Shown: piece by piece, positions 26,306-34,294 of the stretch
Layout of the letters: every line of letters starts with the position of its first letter
Numbering within the stretch: position 1 is the stretch's first letter
DNA from: Chryseobacterium sp.
Lineage (GTDB): Bacteria > Bacteroidota > Bacteroidia > Flavobacteriales > Weeksellaceae
NCBI RefSeq assembly: GCF_008014695.1
Contig: NZ_VOXE01000002.1
Span: 620,001 to 684,000 of the forward strand
Direction: 5' to 3'
Length of the DNA: 64,000 nt
The notes under the pieces: model-generated
Told to the model about the DNA's origin: nothing
The model's database searches: none
The model's input: only the letters and a program-made list of their open reading frames with translations
Program-made: the position numbers and the translations under genes

Positions 26306-28369
26306 TTATTCCGATTTCTTTTTCAGGTATTTATAGGTTTCAATCTGTGAACGGATTTCTGTTTTATCGTTTTTTACGTATTCATTCCGCATATTTTTGT
26401 CAAGGATTCTGGCTTTTACATTGTCACTCAGCTGAATGTCGAGCAAATCCTTCATTTCCTTTTTGAGATTTTTCTGCGTGATTTTTACGGCAGCCTCGAT
26501 CCGGTAGTCGAGGTTCCTCGTCATCCAGTCGGCAGACGAAATGTAGATATCTTCATTCCCTTTATTGTAAAAATACATGACCCTCGCGTGTTCCAGATAT
26601 TCATCAACAATACTGATGGCCTGAATTTTCGTCGCAAATTCCTTTTGGTTCACCGCGCAGTAAATTCCTCTTACAATGAGTTTTATGGTAACGCCTGCCG
26701 ATGCTCCTTCGTAGAGTTTCTGGATTAAAGTTCTGTCGCTTAGTGAATTTACTTTGATGATAATCTCCGATCTCCGTCCTGCTTTGGCTTCTTCAATTTC
26801 CCTGTCGATATGATGGAGGATTTTTTCGCGCATAAACTGTGGACATATCATGAGTTTTTTGCAGGATTTAAGGACGGGAAGAATATTTTCTGTCGGTTTT
26901 TTAAGTACGGTAAACACTTTGTTGATGTCGGCCATAATTCCGCGGTCTGAAGTCATGAGCAAATGGTCGCCGTAAATTTTTGCCGTTTTCTCATTGAAAT
27001 TTCCGGTACTCACGAATCCGTACTGAACCGTTCGGTTATGCGCTCTTTTTTTGATGACGCAGAGTTTTGCGTGCACTTTTTTATTCGGAATTCCGAGGAG
27101 TACTTTTACACCCTCCTGCTCCAGGATTTCTTTCCATCCCAGATTGCTTTCTTCGTCGAATCTTGCGCGCAGTTCCAGCATAACGGTGACCTCTTTACCG
27201 TTTCTTACGGCATTGATCAGTGTATTGATTATTTTTGAATGACTCGCCAATCGGTAAGCGGTGATCTGGATCGATTTCACATCAGGATCCATCGCTGCTT
27301 CGCGCAGCAGATCGATTACTGGCGTATAATTGTGGTACGGGAATGTGAGCAGAACATCGGTTTTCTGAATCACATCCGTTACTCTTTTGTTGATGAATGC
27401 AGGATGGTCGAAAGAGGTTCTTTCCTCCGGCTTCTGATAGGCTTTAAAAACATCCGGAAACTCCATAAAATGCCGGAAATTGTGAATTTTTCCGCCCGGA
27501 ATAATGCTGTCTTTTTTGCTTAAATTCAGTTTTCTGATCAGGAATTCAAGCAATGCCTTATTTATTTCTTTATCGAAAACAAAACGCGTTGGTTTGCCTT
27601 TCCGGCGGGACTTTATTCCCTTTTCAATTTTTTCGGCCAGCGTGGTCTTGATGTCGTTATCGAGATCAAATTCCGCGTCTTTTGTTACTTTAAAACAGTG
27701 TGCAGTAAAATCATCATATCCGAAATAGGAGAAAATGTGCGGAAGATTAAACGTGATGACGTCCTCCAGCAGCATGACATTTTTTTCTTCCTCATCTTCG
27801 GCAGGCAGCAGAAGAAAGCGGCCAATGACGCGCGAAGGAATTTCGATGATCGCGAATTTGCTTTCGCCGGGTTTCTCATTTTTCCTCATTGCAATGCCCA
27901 GATACAGCGATTTGTCTCTTAAATAAGGCATTGGCGAATTTTCGTGCAGCAGAATCGGGATCACGTTGCTTTCCACCGTTTCATCGAAATATCCGCGGAC
28001 AAACTGTTCCTGTTTTTCCGTCAGATTTTTGGCGGTTTTGATATAGACTTTTTGTTCGGCCATCTCCGCCTGGATTTTTTTCCAGGTCTTGTCGAAGTTC
28101 TGCTGTTGGCTGATTACGATTTCATTGATCTGCTGCAGAATTTTGGTAGGGGGCTGATAAAAGGATTCAGTGATGTATTTATCCTTGAAATCCATGGCGC
28201 GTTTCAGACCCGCCACGCGCACCCGGAAGAATTCATCCAGATTGTTCGAGAAAATACCCATAAAACGGATGCGGAGATGAAGCGGCACATTAACATCCAT
28301 CGCTTCCTGTAAAACTCTTTCGTTAAAGGCAAGCCACGTAACATCCCGTGGATTGAACTGATTCGGCAT
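26306..28369 (-). CDS. ppk1: Polyphosphate kinase 1
   Basis: A 687-residue enzyme reversibly building polyphosphate from ATP. Domains in order: N-terminal helical domain (RDVTWLAFNERVLQEA), head domain, and two phospholipase-D-like C domains. The catalytic His lies in NKKVHAKLCVI, with GFVSTGNFNEKTAKIYGDH beside it and a second HKD-like region near YISSADWMTRNLDYRIE. The length is normal. It lies directly upstream of ppx in the same direction, so polyphosphate synthesis and breakdown are linked. Confidence 0.96.
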   Translation of the reverse strand: MPNQFNPRDVTWLAFNERVLQEAMDVNVPLHLRIRFMGIFSNNLDEFFRVRVAGLKRAMDFKDKYITESFYQPPTKILQQINEIVISQQQNFDKTWKKIQAEMAEQKVYIKTAKNLTEKQEQFVRGYFDETVESNVIPILLHENSPMPYLRDKSLYLGIAMRKNEKPGESKFAIIEIPSRVIGRFLLLPAEDEEEKNVMLLEDVITFNLPHIFSYFGYDDFTAHCFKVTKDAEFDLDNDIKTTLAEKIEKGIKSRRKGKPTRFVFDKEINKALLEFLIRKLNLSKKDSIIPGGKIHNFRHFMEFPDVFKAYQKPEERTSFDHPAFINKRVTDVIQKTDVLLTFPYHNYTPVIDLLREAAMDPDVKSIQITAYRLASHSKIINTLINAVRNGKEVTVMLELRARFDEESNLGWKEILEQEGVKVLLGIPNKKVHAKLCVIKKRAHNRTVQYGFVSTGNFNEKTAKIYGDHLLMTSDRGIMADINKVFTVLKKPTENILPVLKSCKKLMICPQFMREKILHHIDREIEEAKAGRRSEIIIKVNSLSDRTLIQKLYEGASAGVTIKLIVRGIYCAVNQKEFATKIQAISIVDEYLEHARVMYFYNKGNEDIYISSADWMTRNLDYRIEAAVKITQKNLKKEMKDLLDIQLSDNVKARILDKNMRNEYVKNDKTEIRSQIETYKYLKKKSE

Positions 28370-28388
28370 TTTCTGTATAATATTTTCT

Positions 28389-28396
28389 CAAAAATA
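28389..28396 (-). promoter_or_regulatory. -7 box of ppk1
   Basis: The minus strand reads TATTTTTG, 19 bases before the ppk1 start. Confidence 0.5.
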
Positions 28397-28486
28397 AGGA
28401 TATTAAGTAAGAGCAGATTCAGGGCAGTGTTAATTTTTTATTAATATACCATTCACAAATTCTTTTTACAGAACATCCTGTGTCAA

Positions 28487-28518
28487 TTTGTCACAATTTA
28501 TTGCTTGGTATAAAATTG
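28487..28518 (+). promoter_or_regulatory. Candidate dnaK promoter
   Basis: TTTG (28487-28490), 18 bases, then TATAAAATTG (28509-28518), a slightly imperfect Bacteroidota promoter 47 bases before dnaK. No CIRCE inverted repeat was found. Confidence 0.45.
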
Positions 28519-28565
28519 GAGATTGTGTGACTGAAAATAAATTTTAAATAATAAAAATAGATACT

Positions 28566-30455
28566 ATGAGTAAAATAATTGGAATCGATTTAGGAACAAC
28601 AAACTCTTGCGTTGCAGTAATGGAAGGTAAAGACGCTGTTGTAATTCCTAATGCGGAAGGTAAAAGAACAACTCCTTCCATAGTTGCTTTCACCGAAGAC
28701 GGTGAAAGAAAAGTAGGTGACCCTGCAAAAAGACAGGCGGTTACCAATCCCACTAAAACGGTTTTTTCAATCAAAAGATTTATCGGAACGCATTTTAAAG
28801 ATGATGCGAACGAAGTTTCCAGAGTTCCTTACAAAGTGGTAAGCGGACCAAACGACACCGTAAAAGTAAAAATCGACGACAGAGAATATACGCCGCAGGA
28901 AATTTCGGCCATGATTCTTCAGAAAATGAAGAAAACGGCAGAAGATTATCTGGGCCAGGAAGTGACAAGAGCGGTAATTACCGTTCCTGCATACTTCAAC
29001 GATGCCCAGAGACAGGCCACAAAAGAAGCCGGAGAAATCGCAGGTTTAACGGTGGAAAGAATCATCAACGAGCCTACTGCTGCCGCTTTGGCGTATGGAA
29101 TGGATAAAGCACACAAAGACCAGAAAATCGCAGTGTACGATTTAGGGGGTGGAACGTTCGACGTTTCGATCCTTGATTTGGGCGACGGTGTTTTCGAAGT
29201 TTTGTCAACAAATGGTGACACGCACTTAGGCGGTGATGATTTTGATGATGTGATCATCAACTGGATGGCCGACGAATTTAAAGCGGAAGAAGGTGTTGAT
29301 CTGAAATCCGATGCAATTGCGCTTCAAAGACTTAAAGAAGCCGCAGAAAAAGCTAAAATCGAATTGTCTTCTGCAACCCAGACGGAAATTAACCTTCCTT
29401 ATATTACCGCTACTGCCACTGGACCAAAACACATGGTGAAAACGCTTACAAAAGCGAAATTCGAGCAATTGTCTGCCGATTTGGTGAGACGTTCAATGGA
29501 ACCTTGTAAAAAAGCTTTGGCGGATGCTGGTCTTACCATTTCAGATATTGATGAAGTAATTTTGGTAGGTGGTTCTACAAGAATCCCGATCATTCAGGAA
29601 GAAGTGGAGAAATTCTTCGGTAAAAAACCTTCAAAAGGAGTGAATCCGGATGAGGTAGTGGCAATTGGAGCTGCAATTCAGGGTGGTGTTCTAACTGGAG
29701 ATGTAAAAGACGTTCTTTTGTTGGACGTTACGCCGCTTTCATTGGGAATTGAAACAATGGGTTCTGTTTTCACAAAACTGATTGAGTCAAATACCACGAT
29801 TCCAACCAAAAAATCGGAGACATTCTCTACCGCAAGCGATAACCAGCCTGCAGTTTCAATCAGAGTAGGACAGGGTGAAAGACCGATGTTCAACGATAAC
29901 AAAGAAATCGGAAGATTTGATCTGGCTGACATTCCACCAGCACCAAGAGGCGTTCCTCAGATTGAAGTGACGTTCGATATCGATGCAAACGGAATCTTAC
30001 ATGTTTCTGCAAAAGATAAAGGAACCGGAAAAGAACAGTCGATCAAAATTCAGGCAAGTTCAGGCCTTTCCGAGGAAGAAATTGCAAGAATGAAGCGTGA
30101 AGCAGAAGAAAATGCTTCTGCTGATGCGAAGAAAAAAGAAGAAGTGGAAGTATTCAACAAAGCCGACGGACTGATTTTCCAGACTGAAAAACAGCTGAAA
30201 GAATTTGGTGATAAACTTTCTGCCGACAAAAAAGCCGCTGTAGAAGCTGCTCATGCGGAACTGAAAACTGCTTTCGAAGCGAAAGACATGGAAAGCGTAA
30301 AAACCAAAACAGAAGCTTTGGATGCAGCCTGGATGGCCGCTTCCGAAGAAATGTACGCAGCTGGTCAGCAAGGCCAGCCTCAGGACGGCGCTCAGTCTGC
30401 AAATAACGCAGGAACTGAAGATGTTCAGGATGCTGACTTCGAAGAAGTAAAATAA
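28566..30455 (+). CDS. dnaK: Chaperone DnaK (Hsp70)
   Basis: A 629-residue Hsp70. The ATPase domain (1-380) begins [18 protein letters not shown] and includes the [18 protein letters not shown] and [13 protein letters not shown] loops. The [16 protein letters not shown] linker opens the substrate-binding domain. A helical lid (about 500-600) and a Q/G/N-rich tail ending [12 protein letters not shown] complete it. It refolds and protects proteins with DnaJ and GrpE, neither of which is in the window. It forms a monocistronic unit with its own terminator. Confidence 0.98.
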   Translation: MSKIIGIDLGTTNSCVAVMEGKDAVVIPNAEGKRTTPSIVAFTEDGERKVGDPAKRQAVTNPTKTVFSIKRFIGTHFKDDANEVSRVPYKVVSGPNDTVKVKIDDREYTPQEISAMILQKMKKTAEDYLGQEVTRAVITVPAYFNDAQRQATKEAGEIAGLTVERIINEPTAAALAYGMDKAHKDQKIAVYDLGGGTFDVSILDLGDGVFEVLSTNGDTHLGGDDFDDVIINWMADEFKAEEGVDLKSDAIALQRLKEAAEKAKIELSSATQTEINLPYITATATGPKHMVKTLTKAKFEQLSADLVRRSMEPCKKALADAGLTISDIDEVILVGGSTRIPIIQEEVEKFFGKKPSKGVNPDEVVAIGAAIQGGVLTGDVKDVLLLDVTPLSLGIETMGSVFTKLIESNTTIPTKKSETFSTASDNQPAVSIRVGQGERPMFNDNKEIGRFDLADIPPAPRGVPQIEVTFDIDANGILHVSAKDKGTGKEQSIKIQASSGLSEEEIARMKREAEENASADAKKKEEVEVFNKADGLIFQTEKQLKEFGDKLSADKKAAVEAAHAELKTAFEAKDMESVKTKTEALDAAWMAASEEMYAAGQQGQPQDGAQSANNAGTEDVQDADFEEVK

Positions 30456-30506
30456 GACGGAAACCGGAATTGCGAGCGAAGCAAGCAATCCCGTTTATTC
30501 AATAGT

Positions 30507-30538
30507 AAATCCCCGCGTTTTAAACGCGGGGATTTTTT
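30507..30538 (+). terminator. Terminator of dnaK
   Basis: AAATCCCCGCGTTT and AAACGCGGGGATTT form a 14-bp perfect stem around one T, followed by a T run. The short stretch before it (30468-30491) looks like a weak GC-rich palindromic repeat remnant (ATTGC...GCAAT). Confidence 0.95.
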
Positions 30539-30563
30539 GGTATCGATCTTTCACATTTATTTT

Positions 30564-30914
30564 TTAATCATCCTGTGCTTTCCCGTTTTTATACTGCACT
30601 ACTTCTTCAAGATCCCCGTCTGCATCATAATACTTCCATTCTCCGTGCTGCTTTCCGTTTTTATGCGTTCCCGCTGCCATTAAAACACCGTTTTCATAAT
30701 AGGATTTTGAATTCCCTTCCGTTTCACCGTTTCGGTATTCCGTCACAGACATCAGTTTTCCGCTTTCGTAATAAATCTTCCATTCACCATGGGCCCTGCC
30801 GTTATACGTGTCACCCGTGGCTTTCAGGGTGCCGCTGTCGTAATATTCTTTCTGGATCTGTGCCGGGGCCATCAAACTGATAGCGAAAAGGCAAACTGTA
30901 AATAGCTTTTTCAT
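30564..30914 (-). CDS. YwqK/MORN-variant repeat exported protein
   Basis: A 116-residue protein with signal peptide (about 1-18, LMAPAQ) and four copies of the 23-residue MORN-variant repeat. Examples are YYDSGTLKATGDTYNGRAHG, YYESGKLMSVTEYRNGETEG and YYENGVLMAAGTHKNGKQHG. Databases often call these YwqK antitoxins, but that label rests on weak evidence, and a secreted form is unlikely to be an antitoxin. It is the last gene of a leftward run of exported proteins. Confidence 0.88.
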   Translation of the reverse strand: MKKLFTVCLFAISLMAPAQIQKEYYDSGTLKATGDTYNGRAHGEWKIYYESGKLMSVTEYRNGETEGNSKSYYENGVLMAAGTHKNGKQHGEWKYYDADGDLEEVVQYKNGKAQDD

Positions 30915-30963
30915 TGTTGGGCTGATTTAATTTAGAGTTATTAACTGTATTTTCTTTTAAAAA

Positions 30964-31371
30964 TTATTGGTTTTTTCGGTAGGTATAACCGCTGGCTCTG
31001 AAAGACTTTTTATCATCGCTCATAATAAAAACCGCTTCACCGTCTTCGATCCGCGCATTTGTTTCGACCCGGTGACGGTAGTTAACACCTTTCCAGGTAT
31101 TGCCACCCGCATGTTTAATTTTTCTGTATTTAAAGGCATAGTGTTCTGTACTTGATGGCCATCCGCTTTTTCCGACAGCCATTACCAAAGCGTTACCGCC
31201 TTCTTCAAAGTTTGCAGTTCCTAAAATGCTGATTTTCATACCGTCGTCTCTCGTCCAGTTTCCCTCAATATCTCTTGCGCTGAAATCCTGTGCGTACACA
31301 GCACTGATACTGAACATTAGTAACAGGATCGAAAGACAGATTCTTAATTTGGTTTTTAAATGGGTTTTCAT
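30964..31371 (-). CDS. Small exported protein of unknown function
   Basis: The ATG at 31371 (MKTHLKTKLRICLSILLLM) gives a normal signal peptide ending VYAQ. An in-frame start 60 bases upstream would put a basic stretch in front and is less likely. The mature part (~105 residues) contains DIEGNWTRDDGMKISILGTA and a beta-rich domain (YAFKYRKIKHAGGNTWKGV). It may be a lipocalin-like or DUF2147-like small barrel, but I cannot assign a family. Probably cotranscribed with the LolA-like gene. Confidence 0.75.
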   Translation of the reverse strand: MKTHLKTKLRICLSILLLMFSISAVYAQDFSARDIEGNWTRDDGMKISILGTANFEEGGNALVMAVGKSGWPSSTEHYAFKYRKIKHAGGNTWKGVNYRHRVETNARIEDGEAVFIMSDDKKSFRASGYTYRKNQ

Positions 31372-31431
31372 GGTTGTAATGTATTTGTATTTGAATTTAA
31401 TTTTCCTTTGGGACTTTCTGCAGCGTTTCAC

Positions 31432-32214
31432 TTACGGTTTTTCAAAGATTTTAGGATCCACAGGAGCATTCACTTCATACTTTATCAGTTTTATAGAATA
31501 TCCTGAAGGCGAATGGTCGCATACGGTTGCATACACATATCCGTCCGGGGTTTTTGCGTAATTGCTGTATCGTTCTGTAACTGTTGTTACTTTACCGTCT
31601 ATGGTTTTGTCAATAACCCTTTTTAGAAGCAGAAAACTGGTGGCATCCAGAAAAAGAAGGACTGTTGTACCACTTTTACGGGTTACTTTCAGTTTATATG
31701 CTTCATTCCCCTCCACATCTTCTGACCCTAACAGTTCAACGGTATTACCTTTGTTGCGGTAGTCGAGAAGGTCTCCTGTCATATCCAACTCTTCGGCACC
31801 TTCTCTGGCAGTTGCCAGATCCGAGTCTACAGCCCTTTTTTGTCGTTGCGCCGGAAAAAGAGTCCAGGCGCCATACGGTGTTACGACAGTTGTATTTGTC
31901 CGACCCTGAATCTGCATATCCAGGCGCAGTCCCTCATTATGGACCATCCACGTTTTAATGGGAACATTAGCCTGCTGAGTGTAAATGACCCCTGATGCCA
32001 TGGCGCTTTTCGCTTCGCGCAGTTTCTCTGCGCCGCCAAGCGCTTCAATGTTTTTCTTAATAATAGATTCTAACGAGAGGGTAGCGGAAGAAGCACCCTG
32101 AGTTGCATTGCGCTGTGCAGCGGATACCTCCGGTACGGTCTTCTTGTTCTTTTTTGTTTGCGCCGACGTCACGGCACAGAGGGCAGCCAAACCAATGATA
32201 AACAGCTTTTTCAT
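31432..32214 (-). CDS. LolA-like outer membrane lipoprotein-sorting protein
   Basis: A 260-residue exported protein. The signal peptide is about 1-18 (LCAVTSAQ), followed by a polar linker. Then comes the motif SIIKKNIEALGGAEKLREAKSAMASG, typical of the LolA/LolB-like fold family annotated as outer-membrane lipoprotein-sorting proteins in Bacteroidota. A half-barrel of beta strands follows (TPYGAWTLFPAQ, YKLKVTRKSGTTVLLFLD, SFLLLKRVIDK). It may carry lipids or lipoproteins in the periplasm. It starts 4 bases after the stop of the preceding gene. Confidence 0.82.
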   Translation of the reverse strand: MKKLFIIGLAALCAVTSAQTKKNKKTVPEVSAAQRNATQGASSATLSLESIIKKNIEALGGAEKLREAKSAMASGVIYTQQANVPIKTWMVHNEGLRLDMQIQGRTNTTVVTPYGAWTLFPAQRQKRAVDSDLATAREGAEELDMTGDLLDYRNKGNTVELLGSEDVEGNEAYKLKVTRKSGTTVLLFLDATSFLLLKRVIDKTIDGKVTTVTERYSNYAKTPDGYVYATVCDHSPSGYSIKLIKYEVNAPVDPKIFEKP

Positions 32215-32218
32215 GATT

Positions 32219-32626
32219 TTATTTTAAGACTGCACCGTTCAGGGTGGCCATCAGTTTAAGTTTTTCCACCAGAATCTTCGTGTCCAGATACATATTGGCT
32301 ATGTTGATGAAGACGGCTTCTCCTTTGTACTGGTTTTTAAATTTGATATAGGTAAGGCCGGCCTGATAACCGATGTTATCGTAGGAAACTTCCGTTACGT
32401 CTTTCCATTTTTCCTGAGCAGATGCGCCACTGTTAAATACTTTAATGCTTTCGGTGGTCATTTCCAGTTGGTTTTCCCGCGAGGCTTCCACCACATTGGA
32501 TTCGGGATACCGGATATTTCCGTTGGAATAATTCTCCTGAAGCCAGCGAAGCGTTTCGTCCTTTGTCTGTGCATTTGCGCTGAACATTGCTGCCATCAAA
32601 AGGCAGATGGTGATCAAAGTTTTCAT
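32219..32626 (-). CDS. Small exported protein of unknown function
   Basis: A 135-residue protein with signal peptide (about 1-19, MFSANAQ). The mature domain starts KDETLRWLQENYSNG and includes a beta-rich part (YIKFKNQYKGEAVFINIANMYLDT). I recognise no family. It is the first gene of a leftward run of four exported proteins. Its promoter carries a 20-bp palindrome that is shared, at identical spacing, with the promoter of another exported-protein gene at 40234. Confidence 0.78.
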   Translation of the reverse strand: MKTLITICLLMAAMFSANAQTKDETLRWLQENYSNGNIRYPESNVVEASRENQLEMTTESIKVFNSGASAQEKWKDVTEVSYDNIGYQAGLTYIKFKNQYKGEAVFINIANMYLDTKILVEKLKLMATLNGAVLK

Positions 32627-32661
32627 AGCTTGTTTTCTTAAGGGTTAAGATCATTAGTCAA

Positions 32662-32710
32662 CAAAGCTACCGAATGCACAGACCAGAAAAAATACGCCGA
32701 AAGGAGTATT
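32662..32710 (-). promoter_or_regulatory. Palindromic operator and -7 box (site A) of the exported-protein run
   Basis: On the minus strand: AATACTCC-N4-GGCGTATT (32691-32710), 21 bases, then TAGCTTTG (32662-32669), a TAnnTTTG -7 box 36 bases before the start at 32626. The palindrome occupies the -33 region, the place for an activator. The same arrangement with the same 21-base gap occurs at 39969-40017. The LuxR-type regulator gene ends 16 bases away and is a natural candidate to bind it (inference). Confidence 0.72.
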
Positions 32711-32726
32711 TTTTCAGGAACACGAA

Positions 32727-33542
32727 CTAAATAATTCCCTGCAGGATGCAGTTTTTAATCAGCTGGGCAGTATTTTTTGCTTCGGTTTTTTCGAGAATAT
32801 TGTTGCGGTGCTTTTTCACGGTTAACGGGCTGATAAAAAGTTTCTCGGCAATTTCAGTAGTGTTTAGGCCATTCCCCAGTTGCCTGATGATGTCAATCTC
32901 CCGTTTCGAGAACTGCTTCGAATCGCCATTCGGTTCATCCAGACTTAAATTCATAAAAGACGGTTCACCGTTCAGTCCGATGAGGGATATTTTATAGGTA
33001 TTGAAATTACTGAGGTGATCGATGCGCGTATGGATGTTTAAAGATTTGCCGTAGCCGCCGTTTTCGTCCATCGTGAGCATCAGCGCCTGATGGTTGAAAA
33101 GCACATATTCTCCGTTTTTCAGCCGGCCGCGGTGGCAGTAGCTGATTTTATAGCTCAGGAGTTTTTCTCTGGGAATGTTTTCAGAAAAGAATTTTGTAAG
33201 AAATGCTTCAGCCTTGATTACGAAATCAATGTCTTCGGGATGAATGGCGTTCAGCACTTCGTTAAACTGCAGGGTATCCGGATCAAAACCATGGATTTCA
33301 TACACCGACGGACTGATGTGCGATAGCGACATATCAAAAAAATCGATGATATAGAAAGAAAAAGGCCCCGTGCTGATAATGGAATTGGTAAGATCATCAA
33401 ATGAAATCTGATGAGGTGGTGTATTGCTAACGGTCCGGTTGGAAAGCCAGACCTCATGCAGATTCTGAATCTCTGGAAGCATACTGAACTGTTTGTGATA
33501 CAAATAAAGAAAAAATACGGGAATTTCAGGCACCAAAGACAT
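32727..33542 (-). CDS. LuxR-type transcriptional regulator with PAS-like sensor
   Basis: A 271-residue protein. Residues about 45-190 look like a PAS domain (FSFYIIDFFDMSLSHISPSV, then EIHGFDPDTLQFNEVLNAIHPEDIDFVIKAE). The C-terminal ~60 residues are a LuxR/FixJ helix-turn-helix (SKREIDIIRQLGNGLNTTEI followed by AEKLFISPLTVKKHRNNILE). There is no phosphoacceptor receiver domain, so the signal probably reaches the PAS-like part directly. The long N-terminus may begin at a later methionine (MLPEIQNLHEVW). It stands next to the site A palindrome. Confidence 0.88.
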   Translation of the reverse strand: MSLVPEIPVFFLYLYHKQFSMLPEIQNLHEVWLSNRTVSNTPPHQISFDDLTNSIISTGPFSFYIIDFFDMSLSHISPSVYEIHGFDPDTLQFNEVLNAIHPEDIDFVIKAEAFLTKFFSENIPREKLLSYKISYCHRGRLKNGEYVLFNHQALMLTMDENGGYGKSLNIHTRIDHLSNFNTYKISLIGLNGEPSFMNLSLDEPNGDSKQFSKREIDIIRQLGNGLNTTEIAEKLFISPLTVKKHRNNILEKTEAKNTAQLIKNCILQGII

Positions 33543-33570
33543 GATTTGATATTATGTTAATCCGGAATTT

Positions 33571-33802
33571 AAACCGTTGCTGCGCAGGTGCTCCAGAAAA
33601 CGACTACGCCCGGGTCTCCTTCGAAGCGGTTCGGAAAAAGAGGCTATTTTGCGAAGGACTTCCAAAGGAGAGTGGGAGGAGAGCAAAGCGGTGGAACGGT
33701 TAAATTACTCCGCCCTGAAGTAGTAAGTCTTGGGTGTCATAGCTGGACAGGACCACGAGCAAAGGCGTCTGTAATACGACTTGGTAACGTCTGAAGGTTT
33801 TT
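33571..33802. ncRNA. Possible structured RNA of unknown family
   Basis: A GC-rich island of ~230 bases inside an otherwise AT-rich gap of 402 bases. It can fold: AACCGTT (33572-33578) pairs with AACGGTT (33694-33700), TCTCCTT with AAGGAGA, GAAG with CTTC, and TGTC with GACA around ATAGCTG. On the plus strand it ends in a run of six Ts (33797-33802). It matches none of the RNase P, tmRNA, SRP or 6S cores I know. The only ORF (68 codons) looks non-coding. Strand and ends are uncertain, with plus favoured by the T run. Confidence 0.45.
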
Positions 33803-33883
33803 TACAGCGGAAAAGAAATTATTCTGTTAATAAAATTGTTTATTTCCAAAAACAAATGTTTAATCTTATCGCTTTATTTTTAA

Positions 33884-33891
33884 TATATTTG
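33884..33891 (+). promoter_or_regulatory. -7 box of the MazG-helicase pair
   Basis: TATATTTG, 53 bases before the MazG-like start. This gives the pair its own promoter, separate from the GC-rich RNA region upstream. Confidence 0.5.
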
Positions 33892-33944
33892 ATTTTATTA
33901 CATTCTTTACATTAAAAGTTAGTAAATACGGTAAGTTAAATAAA

Positions 33945-34277
33945 ATGATGGAAGATATAAACTCACTGATAACGCAAATCGTAAATTTTCGGGACGAAAG
34001 AGATTGGAAACAGTTTCATAATTCTAAAGATTTGGCCCTTGCACTTTCTGTGGAAGCCTCTGAGCTTCTTGAATTATTTCTCTGGAAAGAAAATGAAGAC
34101 TTCAATTTGGATAAACTTAAAGATGAATTAGCCGACGTATTGATGTATGCACTGTTATTAGCGGATAAAAATAATTTAGATGTCGGTCAAATTGTGCTGG
34201 ATAAAATTAAAAAAAACGCAGATAAGTATCCTGTCGATAAAGCTAAGGGTAAAGCTACCAAATACAACGAACTGTAG
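33945..34277 (+). CDS. MazG-like nucleotide pyrophosphohydrolase
   Basis: A 110-residue all-alpha NTP pyrophosphohydrolase. WKQFHNSKDLALALSVEASELLELFLW and LKDELADVLMYALLLAD supply the MazG metal-binding pattern ExxE...ExxD. It should hydrolyse a (d)NTP to the monophosphate, with the substrate unknown. It is the first gene of a tight pair, with a 17-base gap to a GIY-YIG/helicase/S24 fusion, a context more typical of mobile or defence loci than of housekeeping. The -7 box is 53 bases upstream. Confidence 0.9.
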   Translation: MMEDINSLITQIVNFRDERDWKQFHNSKDLALALSVEASELLELFLWKENEDFNLDKLKDELADVLMYALLLADKNNLDVGQIVLDKIKKNADKYPVDKAKGKATKYNEL

Positions 34278-34294
34278 ATCGCAATAAATCAATA

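Noticed and set aside
30468-30491. Palindrome-like ATTGC...GCAAT after dnaK
   Set aside because: The stem is only five pairs, and the true terminator follows directly. It may be a repeat remnant but cannot be supported.
33768-33784. GTAATACGACTTGG, resembling the phage T7 promoter core
   Set aside because: Only the first nine or so bases match. The essential downstream part is absent, so it is chance.
33588-33794. 68-codon open frame in the GC-rich region
   Set aside because: The composition (many R, G, S, P) and lack of any start signal suggest a non-coding RNA-like region rather than a protein.
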